DNA of 64,000 bases from Lachnospiraceae bacterium UBA1683 (GTDB lineage Bacteria; Bacillota; Clostridia; Lachnospirales; Lachnospiraceae). The stretch covers positions 42,943 to 106,942 of the forward strand of contig DCKD01000078.1 in NCBI GenBank assembly GCA_002320245.1, written 5' to 3'. The translations under genes and the position numbers were made by a program. The first letter of the stretch is position 1. Each line of letters begins with the position of its first letter. The notes under the pieces were generated by a model, which made no database searches, was not told where the DNA came from, and was given only the letters and a program-made list of their open reading frames with translations. This document shows, piece after piece, positions 54,527 through 63,679 of this stretch.

Positions 54527-55096
54527 AATCTCACCTCCTTTCAAGTTGAAGTTGCTAAAGCGAAAAGGCTTTTTACCTCTTTCCGCACTAACACTCAACA
54601 CGGAAGTGCGATTTGTAACCCAAATCAAAAAATTTTTCAGAAAAACTTCTGAACAATAAAAAAGCACAAAGACATAAAAGAAATGCTGTTCTTGTGCTTT
54701 TAAAATTGTTCCTGCTATGTAATGTGAAAAACCACATTCAAGAGTATATTGTGCCGCTTTGAAAGCTAAGATTTTTTTGACAATAACAGATATGTTGAAG
54801 ATTGTCGATTATACAGGTCTTTCAATGCGGCTACCTCCCAGAGCCGCTAAACCAAACCAATATGCTATTTTTCATTGTTGGAAAAAGAAAAAGGCGGCTT
54901 TCCAAACCGCCATTTAAGTAAAGATGTTTTTTGACACGCAAAAATGGTACTGTTAATAACGGTTTTTTTTATTTACCGCTAAGCAGTATCTTTTTGCTCT
55001 TATACGCATAATAGGAACTGTTAAACCGTACTATACGTTTTTCTGTACCTGTTAGAAAATCAACAGGAACAGTAAAATATAGTGAGGTGATTACAT
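54527..55096. promoter_or_regulatory. regulatory gap between orf7 and orf9 homologues
   Basis: No gene seen in 570 bases. It contains an inverted repeat GCCGC(T/A)TTGAAAG at 54753-54765 and 54819-54831 (one mismatch), a terminator-like GGCGG...CCGCC hairpin at 54894-54912, and a hairpin AATGTG-CACATT at 54721-54738. Near the orf9 start there are related strings GGTACTGTTAA, GGAACTGTTAAACC and GGAACAGTAAAA that may be operator half-sites for the XRE regulator. In Tn916 the matching region holds attenuated transcription into orf7/orf8. Confidence 0.5.
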
Positions 55097-55453
55097 ATGC
55101 GTAAAAAGGAAGATAAGTACGATTTTAGAGCCTTTGGTCTTGCAATCAAATCGGCTCGCAAAAAACAAAACTTAACTCGTGAGCAAGTGGGAGCAATGAT
55201 TGAGATTGACCCACGCTATTTAACAAATATTGAAAACAAAGGGCAGCACCCAAGTTTACAGGTGTTCTATGACCTTGTATCATTACTTAATATTTCCGTT
55301 GATGAATTTTTCCTGCCTGCGTCTGATCCGGCGAAAAGTACCAGAAGACGACAGTTGGAAAAACAACTTGATAATCTGTCCGATAGAGATTTGATTATCA
55401 TGGAAAGCGTTGCTGACGGAATCATCAAGTCTAAGGAAGTGGAGGACGAGTAA
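55097..55453 (+). CDS. Tn916 Orf9-like XRE regulator
   Basis: A 118-residue repressor. Residues 12-70 form a Cro/C1 helix-turn-helix ([25 protein letters not shown]). The C-terminal 45 residues are a charged helix. It is divergent from orf7, as Orf9 is in Tn916, where it represses the orf7 promoter. Ribosome site GTGAGGTG. Confidence 0.9.
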   Translation: MRKKEDKYDFRAFGLAIKSARKKQNLTREQVGAMIEIDPRYLTNIENKGQHPSLQVFYDLVSLLNISVDEFFLPASDPAKSTRRRQLEKQLDNLSDRDLIIMESVADGIIKSKEVEDE

Positions 55454-55597
55454 TCCTCCACTTTGCTTATTCAATAAAATAAGCCGATAATCCCAAAAAT
55501 ATTTCTTGGTATTATCGGCTCTGCGTCTTATGCGTCTGGCTCTTTGATGATATACTGTTCTGTTCGATAAACGGGAATTTGTAACTATTATATCTGT

Positions 55598-55945
55598 TTA
55601 CGCTGTGTATGTTCCACCCGTGTTTTCTTGGTTGAGAGTTCCCTCCATTTCAATCAACAGACATTTGACTAATTCATTACATATTGGTCGATGTTTCGTT
55701 CCTTTTGGAATTATGATAAAATCACCCTCGCATAAGTGTGTTAATCCGTTCTCAAACTCAATATCAAATTCGCCTTCAATACAATAAAACAATTCATCGG
55801 AATTTTCGTGTATATGAAAATCTAAAGTTCTATGTTCCGCTTGTAGTACATTTAACATATGATTATTCAATGTTCCTACCCTCTTATAGCAGAATAGTTC
55901 GTCTATCGCATTTACATTCTCTTTCAAATTCATTTTCTGTACCAT
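55598..55945 (-). CDS. cupin-domain protein
   Basis: A 115-residue single cupin. The first metal motif is HIHENSDELFYCIEGEFDIEF (H-x-H...E, residues 44-64, read in pieces) and the second is FIIIPKGTKHRP. No DNA-binding part. Function unknown; it is cargo of the element, last in a leftward series with the KTR, hydrolase and TetR genes. Confidence 0.85.
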   Translation of the reverse strand: MVQKMNLKENVNAIDELFCYKRVGTLNNHMLNVLQAEHRTLDFHIHENSDELFYCIEGEFDIEFENGLTHLCEGDFIIIPKGTKHRPICNELVKCLLIEMEGTLNQENTGGTYTA

Positions 55946-55981
55946 TATTTTCTCCTATTCAAATTCCGATTTGTCGTTTTG

Positions 55982-56176
55982 TTAATTGTTTTGATTTTTC
56001 ATTCCCAATCCTTTAATAACTGTTATCTGCAAATCCTTTGCATTAATCAAACTTTCCTGTTTGCACTTCGGGCAGTAGAGAGGGAAATTTTTTAGTTCTG
56101 TATCTGCCCGTATCTGTAACCTTGTCTTATTTCTGCAGACAGGGCAGTATACCCATTCAGATATTGTTTTTTCCAT
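55982..56176 (-). CDS. cysteine-rich KTR domain protein
   Basis: A 64-residue protein of the Cys-rich KTR family common in Tn916-like elements. YCPVCRNKTRLQIRADT holds the name-giving KTR string, and YCPKCKQ makes the second half of a zinc ribbon. Role unknown. Confidence 0.85.
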   Translation of the reverse strand: MEKTISEWVYCPVCRNKTRLQIRADTELKNFPLYCPKCKQESLINAKDLQITVIKGLGMKNQNN

Positions 56177-56215
56177 TTTGTCTATCTACCTCCCACTATT
56201 ATACAATCAAACAAT

Positions 56216-57109
56216 TTACTGCTCTCCTATGAATTTTGAAACAGCTTCTTTGATTTCTTCTCCATGTCCTACAATAAGATGTCCTCCACTTTCAAAAGGA
56301 ATAAAGGTACAGTTTGGAAACCTCTTAACTGCTTTTTCTGTATCTGTATAGCTTGCCAATTTATCGTCTTTTGCGTGAAAAACCAATGTTGGCACTTGTA
56401 ACTTTTCAATATGATAATCGTTATAATTCTTCGCCATATCAAGATTTGTTACAGAAGCATCCAATACCACACCATCTTTTCTATCACCAACAGGAAGCAT
56501 ACTGTAAATCGTAGACGGTTCCATACCCATAATTGGTTCAAACAATGGGCTGATAAGAAACATTGTAAAATCATTGCATAAAAACGCAGGTGGTCCAGCA
56601 TATTCAAAATATTTTTCTGGCTTTTCCGTAAATGGCATTGCGGAACAGTATAAAATCAGTCCTTTTGTTCGTTCCGGATAATTCAAAGCAAAGCGAATAG
56701 CAATACTTCCACCTGCCGATGTTGCCAGCAGATACACCTTATCAATTCCTAATTTATCTAACAATTCCACATATGCCGTTACTTGTTCAGTGGGTGTTCC
56801 ATTTCCTAAAATATCGCTGCCTAAATAACCAAACCTTGATGGAGCAATAATTCTATAATCGGAGCTAAAATCTATACAGGTATCATATGCTTGGTCGTAA
56901 CCACCAAAAATTCCATGTACAGATAAAATCGTTTCACCTTCACCCGTGTCAACATAGCTCATATTTCCGTAACTTAAATGAACTATTTCCGCCCCGTAAA
57001 CAGCAAGTCTTTCTTTGCTTTCTTTCACAGAAATATTACACCGTATTCCTTGAACAATAAGATATACCGCAAGAAAAAGTAGAACACTTCCAACAATATA
57101 TATCCACAT
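56216..57109 (-). CDS. membrane-anchored alpha/beta hydrolase
   Basis: A 297-residue hydrolase. Residues 3-22 are one hydrophobic span, so the catalytic domain is anchored. SVHGIFGGYDQ is the oxyanion segment, the nucleophile elbow is ATSAGGS (S near residue 132), the acid is in FHAKDDKLASY, and the catalytic His is in ESGGHLIVGHG. The TetR gene directly upstream reads the same way with a 29-base gap, suggesting an inducible operon. The substrate is unknown. Confidence 0.87.
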   Translation of the reverse strand: MWIYIVGSVLLFLAVYLIVQGIRCNISVKESKERLAVYGAEIVHLSYGNMSYVDTGEGETILSVHGIFGGYDQAYDTCIDFSSDYRIIAPSRFGYLGSDILGNGTPTEQVTAYVELLDKLGIDKVYLLATSAGGSIAIRFALNYPERTKGLILYCSAMPFTEKPEKYFEYAGPPAFLCNDFTMFLISPLFEPIMGMEPSTIYSMLPVGDRKDGVVLDASVTNLDMAKNYNDYHIEKLQVPTLVFHAKDDKLASYTDTEKAVKRFPNCTFIPFESGGHLIVGHGEEIKEAVSKFIGEQ

Positions 57110-57138
57110 CTGCTTATATCAACCCTTTCTTCTCATCG

Positions 57139-57753
57139 TTAATGTTGTTCCCTTCTATAAGTATTACAAAATTCCTGTACCATTAAAGTTAATTCCATTT
57201 TTGCTTCTTCAACCATATCGGGGTGCATATCATACTTCTGTAGTAAATAGAAAATAGGCGTATAAAAGCGTAGTGCAATAATATGAGGATTTTCTTTCTT
57301 GATAATTTTTGCGTCTATCAAATCGGAAAATATCTTTTCTTCGTGTCTTACCGCACCATCAATAAACAAATCCTCAAATAACTCATTAAGTTCTGGATTA
57401 TGATAGCGTTCAATCATCAGCATTTTTCTGAATTTTGCAGCAACATCATCTTGCAAATAAAACACAAATAAGTTGATTGCTATTTCAACAATCGTGTCCA
57501 TACTTGCAGTCTGATAGTTAACGTCAGCTTTCGGGGTGTCTGGCAACCGTAATTTATTTCTCACCTGTTCCATTCTTTCAGAAAAAACTTCTACACAAGA
57601 ATCAAAAATTGCTTGTTTGCTTTTATAGTGTTTATATAACGAAGGTGCTTTAATGCCAACTGCGTCAGCTATATCACCAACATGAACAGCACTATATCCT
57701 TTTTCTGAAAAAAGAGTCAGGGCTTCATTTAAGATTTTTTGTTTTGTTGTCAT
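57139..57753 (-). CDS. TetR-family repressor
   Basis: A 204-residue regulator. Residues 1-50 are the TetR helix-turn-helix (ALTLFSEKGYSAVHVGDIADAVGIKAPSLYKHYKSK, in pieces). The rest is an all-helical ligand and dimer domain. Two identical-type operators lie directly upstream, so it should repress itself and the hydrolase until a ligand binds. Confidence 0.92.
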   Translation of the reverse strand: MTTKQKILNEALTLFSEKGYSAVHVGDIADAVGIKAPSLYKHYKSKQAIFDSCVEVFSERMEQVRNKLRLPDTPKADVNYQTASMDTIVEIAINLFVFYLQDDVAAKFRKMLMIERYHNPELNELFEDLFIDGAVRHEEKIFSDLIDAKIIKKENPHIIALRFYTPIFYLLQKYDMHPDMVEEAKMELTLMVQEFCNTYRREQH

Positions 57754-57766
57754 ACCTATACCTCCT

Positions 57767-57815
57767 TAGCTAATTGTAATTAGCTATGCTTATTATAAGC
57801 TAATAACAATTAGCT
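57767..57815. promoter_or_regulatory. pair of TetR-type operators
   Basis: Two 18-base palindromes AGCTAAT-N4-ATTAGCT, at 57768-57785 and 57798-57815, lie 15-65 bases before the TetR start codon. Centres are 30 bases apart, close to three helical turns. The first palindrome is perfect over 9-base arms (TAGCTAATT-GT-AATTAGCTA). Confidence 0.8.
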
Positions 57816-57949
57816 GTCAATGAATATAAAAATTGTTTTACATACCGTGTACTTAGTGTTCTGCTTTATGAACCGTATTAAAAGTAAAAAACTGTGTAGA
57901 CAAATTTATGGAAAATAAAATGTATCAAAGTAAACATAGACATACTATT

Positions 57950-58060
57950 GATTATCCCACAATCTTCCCGTTACAATCTTTCTCCAACTTCAAATCAAAT
58001 TGTGAAATCTATGTTGCCTTTGTATTCTGGTCTAGGTATTTCACTGACACCGGTACTTTG
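57950..58060 (-). pseudogene. duplicate relic of the orf13 3-prime end
   Basis: This stretch reads SVKYLDQNTKAT-stop-ISQFDLKLEKD then KIVG-stop on the minus strand, the same as the last 35 residues of the orf13 homologue at 59366 but with diverged bases and an internal TAG. It shows that a second, different orf13 end once lay here. The gap from 57816 to 58084 holds nothing else recognisable. Confidence 0.75.
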
Positions 58061-58084
58061 TATGGAAAATAGTTATAATGAACC

Positions 58085-58873
58085 TTATAGTTTTTGGTTA
58101 TGAGTTGAATTACCTGCATAATCAAATAGTGGGTCAAACATTTTAAATTCAAAAGTTTCTCTATTTACAGCACCAACAACCTTATCACTATCGTAAAGCT
58201 GCATTAAAAAATCAGCCATTTGTTCACTTGTATGATATGTTCCAAAAAGTTTATCGTAATCATATTCTGTAACATCATTTGCTATTTTGCCAAACTCTGT
58301 TTTGGTAGCAGCAGGAGCTAATACTTTAGCCTGCATTTTTGCATTAGAACTTTTTAGTTCTCTTGCCAATCCCTCCGTAAAGGTACTTACATAAAATTTT
58401 GTAGCACAATAAGTAACAGCAGTTGGAACTATTGTATAACCTCCGCATGAAGAAACATTTATAAGCTGTGTTCCTTCAATATCTTTATAATCATGTACGA
58501 AAAGTGTTGAAAAAAGAGTAAGTGCTTCAATATTCAGATGAATCATAGATTCTACTTTCTCTAAGGACTGCTCCGCAACACTACCATAATTTCCGAATCC
58601 AGCATTATTTACCCATGTGTCTAGCTCATATGGTTTTAATTCATTATAAAGTTGATAAACATTTTTAGATTTGGTTAAGTCAGTTGCCTTTACAATGACT
58701 TTTACTGTCGGAAATTTTTCTAAAATTTCTTTCTTTAATTTAGCGAGTTTTTCTTTACGACGGGCAATTATAATTACATTTTTACCACGTGAAGCAAAGG
58801 CTTTCGCTGTTTCGTAACCGATACCAGAACTTGCTCCTGTAATAACGGTATATTTATTCGTTTCATTTACCAT
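58085..58873 (-). CDS. short-chain dehydrogenase/reductase
   Basis: A 262-residue classical SDR. The NAD(P) motif is TGASSGIGYETAKAF (near residue 13), NNAGFGNYG near 89 and the catalytic YCATK (Tyr-x-x-x-Lys) near 158, after an INVSSCGG serine. An RRKEK segment after beta-2 suggests NADP(H) preference. Divergent from a MerR regulator with a MerR-type promoter between them. Substrate unknown. Confidence 0.92.
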   Translation of the reverse strand: MVNETNKYTVITGASSGIGYETAKAFASRGKNVIIIARRKEKLAKLKKEILEKFPTVKVIVKATDLTKSKNVYQLYNELKPYELDTWVNNAGFGNYGSVAEQSLEKVESMIHLNIEALTLFSTLFVHDYKDIEGTQLINVSSCGGYTIVPTAVTYCATKFYVSTFTEGLARELKSSNAKMQAKVLAPAATKTEFGKIANDVTEYDYDKLFGTYHTSEQMADFLMQLYDSDKVVGAVNRETFEFKMFDPLFDYAGNSTHNQKL

Positions 58874-58905
58874 TTGTCATTCCTCCTTTTGTTTGGTACA
58901 ATAAA

Positions 58906-58936
58906 ACCATACAATGTAGAGTTCACTCTATGTCAA
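58906..58936 (-). promoter_or_regulatory. MerR-type promoter of the dehydrogenase gene
   Basis: On the minus strand TTGACA (58936-58931) and TATGGT (58911-58906) are separated by 19 bases, the over-long spacing used by MerR activators. The spacer holds a perfect TAGAGT-GA-ACTCTA palindrome (58917-58930). The divergent merR gene starts 20 bases to the right. Confidence 0.85.
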
Positions 58937-58955
58937 GAGATAAGAGGTGATTTTT

Positions 58956-59324
58956 TTGGATTATTCAATAGGTGAATTTTCAAAACTTACAGGATTAGGT
59001 ATTCATACGTTGCGTTATTATGAACAAGAAAATTTGATAATACCCAAACGTAATGCTGCGAACCGTCGTTGTTATTCAGATAGTGATATAAAATGGATTG
59101 ATTTTATCAAACGATTAAAAGATACTGGTATGCCAATTAAAGAAATTAAACAGTACGCAGAATTACGTGCTATGGGTGAATCAACTTTATATGAAAGAAT
59201 GGAAATGCTGATAAATCATAGGAAAGCATTAAACAATCAGATACTTTTATTACAAGAACATATGTCTAAATTAGATGATAAGATTACTTTTTATCAAAAT
59301 GAAATTGAACGTGTACAAAAATAG
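58956..59324 (+). CDS. MerR-family regulator
   Basis: A 122-residue regulator. The winged helix is YSIGEFSKLTGLGIHTLRYYEQENLI (in pieces, residues 3-28) with R-R-C-Y-S wing, followed by a long dimer helix (residues 80-120) rich in L and K. No metal-binding cysteine cluster is seen, so an organic inducer is more likely than a metal. Start: TTG at 58956 six bases after AGAGGTGA; a GTG at 58947 would lie within that ribosome site. Confidence 0.9.
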   Translation: MDYSIGEFSKLTGLGIHTLRYYEQENLIIPKRNAANRRCYSDSDIKWIDFIKRLKDTGMPIKEIKQYAELRAMGESTLYERMEMLINHRKALNNQILLLQEHMSKLDDKITFYQNEIERVQK

Positions 59325-59365
59325 TTAGAGGGGAATGGAGATTAAGAACCATTCCCCTAATTTCA

Positions 59366-60271
59366 TTATCCTACAATCTTCCAGTTACTATCTTTTTCCA
59401 GTGTCAAGTCAAACTGTGAAATCTGTGTTGCCTTTGTCCTCTGGTCGAGGTATTTCACCGATACCGATACGTTCACTTGTTCCCCGTCTTTGATAAAAAT
59501 AGGATTTACCAGTTCCGAGAACACATAGTCACAGTTGACAGGTTCCAGCACATTCCCCGATACATAGTAGGCAAGTTCCTTTTCTGTGGCGGTAGGGTAC
59601 AACTTGAAGAATGTTTCTAAGAACTCTGTCACTTCTTCCGTAGTGGCTGCGTCCACCGTTCCATCTGATTCCTTTGCTTTTGGTTCATAGGTTGATTTGG
59701 TCGGTATGCTGCTGATGGTCGGATTCTGTGTGATAACCAGATTCCCGTCACCATCTACATGAACCACTACCATGTAAGCGGAAGTGTAACCGATAGAAGT
59801 TTCTCCCTCCGTTACCGTTTGATCTACCGAGTAGACAACGGTAAAGTCGTCCGTTCCAGCCGCTTCAACCTCCCAAATCTTAACGTCTGTTACCGTAGAG
59901 CTTGTAGGTATATCCATACGGACGGTATCAACATTCAAATCCTGCAAGCTCTTTGTAAGGTACTGGTTAATGACTGCGGTTCTTTTCTCAATGGATTCCT
60001 GCGTGTTGCTCCAAGAATAATAGGACTTCGCAAAGGCTTTTACAAAATTCTCTATCTTGTTGGTATCAACGATACGCTGGAGGGTGACTTCTTTCTCATG
60101 TACCGTGTGCATATCAATAGCGGTAAAATTCTTATACACCCCAAAACTGACACTGGCAATCAGCACCAGCCATAAGGCAATCACGGTTTTCTTATGCGTG
60201 CCGACTTTCATCACAGGCACTTTTTTCTCTTTTTTTGTTTTCGATTCCTTATCCTTTTTCTTAAATAGCAT
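59366..60271 (-). CDS. conjugal transfer protein (Tn916 Orf13 / TcpC family)
   Basis: A 301-residue protein. A basic cytosolic start (MLFKKKDKESKTKKEKK) is followed by a membrane span at about residues 29-47 and a large outer part with two TcpC/VirB8-like domains (about 60-185 and 205-300). It is a structural part of the transfer channel. It starts 15 bases after the stop of the orf14 homologue. Its 3-prime end has a diverged duplicate at 57950. Confidence 0.9.
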   Translation of the reverse strand: MLFKKKDKESKTKKEKKVPVMKVGTHKKTVIALWLVLIASVSFGVYKNFTAIDMHTVHEKEVTLQRIVDTNKIENFVKAFAKSYYSWSNTQESIEKRTAVINQYLTKSLQDLNVDTVRMDIPTSSTVTDVKIWEVEAAGTDDFTVVYSVDQTVTEGETSIGYTSAYMVVVHVDGDGNLVITQNPTISSIPTKSTYEPKAKESDGTVDAATTEEVTEFLETFFKLYPTATEKELAYYVSGNVLEPVNCDYVFSELVNPIFIKDGEQVNVSVSVKYLDQRTKATQISQFDLTLEKDSNWKIVG

Positions 60272-60286
60272 AGCACCATTCCTTTC

Positions 60287-61291
60287 TTATTTGGTTTTCA
60301 CCCGTCCAGCACCAATCAAGTGTTGCTGCCAGTACGAGCTTGTTAAATCTGCATATCCGATAGGGTCGCCAGCGTGATACATTCTGTTGTTTCCTGCATA
60401 GATACCTACATGAGTGACATATGTTCCAGCGTTATAGGTCGAGTGGAAGAACACCAAGTCACCAGCCTTTGCCTGTGACAGCGGTATATGCTGCGTAGCG
60501 TCATACTGTGCTTGTGCGGTACGAGGTAGGCTGATACCAGCCTTTCCATAGCACCATTGAACCAATCCCGAACAGTCAAAAGAAGTGTTGGGATTGCTGC
60601 CACCATAGACATATTTCCAGCCTTGATACTTTAAGGCTTCATTAAAGATTGCCTGTGCGGTAGCGTCACTGAAACTAGGCACAGCTAAATACTGACTGAC
60701 TAATTTTACATAGAACATATTCCCGTACTTGTAACGCCAGCCGCCATTTTCTTTTATGGAAATCTCATTTTTATAGGTGACTTTGACACCGCCGGATTTG
60801 TCCTTTGCGAAGCTGACCGCCAGCTCAAAGGTGTACTTTTTCCCATGACTGGAAACGTAATCAATGAAGCCGCCGCCATAGTTATAGGACTGTACCACCG
60901 TGTTGATGTCACAGCCTTTTGCTTCTGCGGACTTCAAAAGCTCCGAGAAATGTTTACACCCCTGTTTGATGGAATCCTCCACAGACAGGGAATTAAGCGG
61001 TAATCCTAATGATTCGCTGGCTTGCATAACGTCTGTCGTGCCAGTGCCGCCGGATTCCACCTGCATAATCGCAAGCAGATAATTCACATAGTCAGAGATT
61101 CCGTATTCCTTTGCATATTTTTCTACCATAGGCTGATGTTTCAAGACTTCTTGTGACAGATTCAATCCAGAAAAATCAAGACTGGAAGAGCCGCTTTCTT
61201 CATCATCTGCGGTCACGATAAACAAAAACAGGAGCAAACAGATAATCACCGTGAAAATCCCACCGAACACAGCGAAATGCCTTAACTTCAT
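60287..61291 (-). CDS. cell-wall hydrolase for conjugation (Tn916 Orf14 type)
   Basis: A 334-residue enzyme. Residues 7-27 are an N-terminal membrane anchor; 55-200 are a lysozyme-like (SLT) domain with LAIMQVESGG (catalytic Glu); 215-334 are NlpC/P60 with SFDCSGLVQWCYG (Cys), THVGIYAGNNRMYHAG (His). It opens peptidoglycan for the transfer channel. ATGA overlap with orf15. Confidence 0.94.
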   Translation of the reverse strand: MKLRHFAVFGGIFTVIICLLLFLFIVTADDEESGSSSLDFSGLNLSQEVLKHQPMVEKYAKEYGISDYVNYLLAIMQVESGGTGTTDVMQASESLGLPLNSLSVEDSIKQGCKHFSELLKSAEAKGCDINTVVQSYNYGGGFIDYVSSHGKKYTFELAVSFAKDKSGGVKVTYKNEISIKENGGWRYKYGNMFYVKLVSQYLAVPSFSDATAQAIFNEALKYQGWKYVYGGSNPNTSFDCSGLVQWCYGKAGISLPRTAQAQYDATQHIPLSQAKAGDLVFFHSTYNAGTYVTHVGIYAGNNRMYHAGDPIGYADLTSSYWQQHLIGAGRVKTK

Positions 61292-62751
61292 TTTCTGCCG
61301 CCTTTCTTGCTGGTAGATTTTTTCACTGTTGATTGATTTGTGGTCTTTTTCTGAACCGTCTTTGTCTGCTTCTGACGCTGTACCGTCTGTCTTGATGTAT
61401 CTGTGGCAGCCTGCGAATGTTTCGTTGCTACTGAGGAAGTCTGTTTACCTGCCGGACGGGATTCTCTGACAACCTGCGTTCTCACATTCTCCTGCGGTTT
61501 TGTTACAGGTTCTTTGCTTTTACTTGACTGCGGTTGCTCCTTTGTCACCGTGACAGGACGCTCCTTGACATTCTGCTCCTGTTTTGAAGCTGTGGTCTTT
61601 GTATCTGATTTTACAGGAACAGGCGTTGTGGCTGGTCGCTCATGCACCGGGGCAGCTCTCTTTGTCGCTGATCCGGCGGCCTGTCGCTCCTTATCCTTTG
61701 ATTCCTGCTTGTCCTGTGCCTTATCCACAATCGGACGCTGCGGATTCTGTTTCTCTGACTGCGGCTGTTTCGATACCGATTTTTTATCTACGATTCCACG
61801 CTTTGAGGTAGACTGTGATTCCTGCGTATTGCTCTGTGAACTATGTACGGTCTGTGAAGAATCCGTCTGGCTTTTCTTATCCGGCAATGCAAGCGGCATT
61901 TGCGATTTGGAATCCGACAAAGCTGGCGGTTTGCTGTTACCTCCACTGTTAGAAGCAGAAGTATTGTGATTTGCTCTGGTATGCGTATTACCTGTCTGTT
62001 TGGTATTGTCTGCTTTTTTCGTAGAAGCAGAAGCAGCAGCCGCACCAGCGACACCGCCAGCAGCACCAGCCGCCATTGTCCTGCCGATTTTACGCTCCAA
62101 GCGTCTTGCCCTGCGGTTGAGGAACATATAAGGTCGCCGCATGATTCGTCTGCTGACCTGCTGCGTATCGGAAGATTGCAGACTGAACATTGCCATCAAA
62201 TCACCAAGCTTGAAATAGATTCCGGCAACGGTGACTATCTGTAGAAATGCCACCATGAAAAACGGATAGCCGGAGGAAATGGAGTAAAACATAGTCGATA
62301 TACTAAAGGCTGTAGTGATAATCAGTGTGATTCCTGCCCTCATCATAATGGTATTGAACAGCTTCGTAAGTGCCTTTTTTGCCATGCCCTCATAAGTCGG
62401 TATCATGGAGAGGATAAAACTAATCGGCAGAAACATAGCGTAAATGATGAATAGCACCTGTGAGAAAATCATCATGCCGGTAAGCAGAAAGACAAACGCC
62501 GAGATACCGATATTGAAGATGAACAGGAACACCACCATACCTAAACGGGTCATGGTCTTTGTGACGCTCAAATAATCATTGTCCTTATCTTCGATTTCCT
62601 CAATCACAACGTCCTCTCTGTCGTCCGTGTCTGGACTTTCCGATAACAGGCTTTCCACACGGTCAGAACCGAGCGTTTCTATATCCGATTCTCCATATTG
62701 AAGTAACAGCCACGGTTGTTTCACCTGTATGGAAAACAGGCTATCCCTTAT
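61288..62751 (-). pseudogene. conjugation membrane protein (Tn916 Orf15 type), N-terminal part deleted
   Basis: The recognisable part starts at IRDSLFSIQVKQPWLLLQYG, which in intact Orf15 proteins (about 750 residues) lies some 200 residues from the N terminus. The signal sequence and first membrane spans are missing, and the remnant begins at the ATPase stop region. Retained are three or four membrane spans (about codons 130-230 of the open frame), the RRARRLERKIGR basic strip and a 230-residue low-complexity tail rich in K, Q, S and T. No sound start codon is seen before the first retained span. Confidence 0.8.
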
Positions 62752-63679
62752 CTTCCTCTGTCTGTACTGGCGGTCTGGTGTCAAAGGCATGGAACAGGTC
62801 AGAGAATACAGGGTGAATCTGGATAACGCCCACACGCCCGTACAAATCTTGAAACAGGCATTGTCCGTTTTCCAAATCCCTAAGTCGCTTCTGGTTTCCC
62901 TCGTCCTCCTTATCCACACCGAAAAATTCAAGGGTATTCTTGATTTCCTTTATATCCGTAGAACGGAACGCAAACTTTAAGCCGATATTGTTCTTCATCT
63001 TTTCATCGTCCACATCACCAGAGTTTTGCGTGACGAAGTAAACAGCAGCGTTCATGGAACGTCCGGCACGAATCAGCTTGTTAGACAGTGCTTTCCCTTG
63101 TGCTACCTGTAAGAACGTCCACGCCTCGTCCAAATCCACCATCTTAAAAATGCTGCGGTCAGAATGGATAAAATCAAGGGCAAAGGTACTAATGACAATC
63201 AGCATAGCCACGGACAATAATTCCATTGTGGTGTATTCCTCAAACTTTGTATCTTTATCGGGCAATACAAGCTCTGCCACCTGTATGATATTTAATTGCT
63301 TATCCAGACTGATTGACTGTCTGATACTTCCATCTGAAAAAAGCAGATGTGCAAAGTCATAGTCGGTCATGCTCTCGATATGGTCTGCGATATTTTCTGC
63401 TACAGATGAACCGTCTTTGCGAAGTTCATCAATGACACGGAGCAGTCCTCGTTTTTTGTTCTGTGTCACGGAACGGATCGCACGCCTTAATACAGGGAAC
63501 TTCTCACCGTCACGACTGCTGATTCCAGTTAAAAAGGTGAGTATGTCGATTGCCAGACTTTCAGCGTCCTTTGTACGCTTCATAATCACATATGGGTCGA
63601 GAAGTCCTCTGTTCTTGTCCTCACTGGTGAGATTAACTATCTTGATTTCCTGTGCAATATCGGGTAGGGTTTTCTGCCA
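62741..63679 (-). CDS. VirB4-like conjugation ATPase (Tn916 Orf16 type), 3-prime exon
   Basis: The 312 codons seen, starting W-Q-K-T-L-P-D, are the C-terminal part of an Orf16/VirB4 ATPase: Walker B with MVDLDEAWTFLQ, AGRSMNAAVYFVTQNSGDVDDEKMKNN and the end HPVFSDLFHAFDTRPPVQ. It powers transfer. The Walker A part is off the window on the far side of a group II intron whose 3-prime end is at 63680. The apparent start at 63589 is internal; the frame is open to 63679. Confidence 0.88.
   Translation of the reverse strand, partial: WQKTLPDIAQEIKIVNLTSEDKNRGLLDPYVIMKRTKDAESLAIDILTFLTGISSRDGEKFPVLRRAIRSVTQNKKRGLLRVIDELRKDGSSVAENIADHIESMTDYDFAHLLFSDGSIRQSISLDKQLNIIQVAELVLPDKDTKFEEYTTMELLSVAMLIVISTFALDFIHSDRSIFKMVDLDEAWTFLQVAQGKALSNKLIRAGRSMNAAVYFVTQNSGDVDDEKMKNNIGLKFAFRSTDIKEIKNTLEFFGVDKEDEGNQKRLRDLENGQCLFQDLYGRVGVIQIHPVFSDLFHAFDTRPPVQTEEDKG

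Noticed and set aside
61403..61969. Plus-strand cysteine-rich frame (188 codons) opposite orf15
   Set aside because: The cysteines and serines are the mirror of the low-complexity lysine/threonine/glutamine tail of orf15; no start signal.
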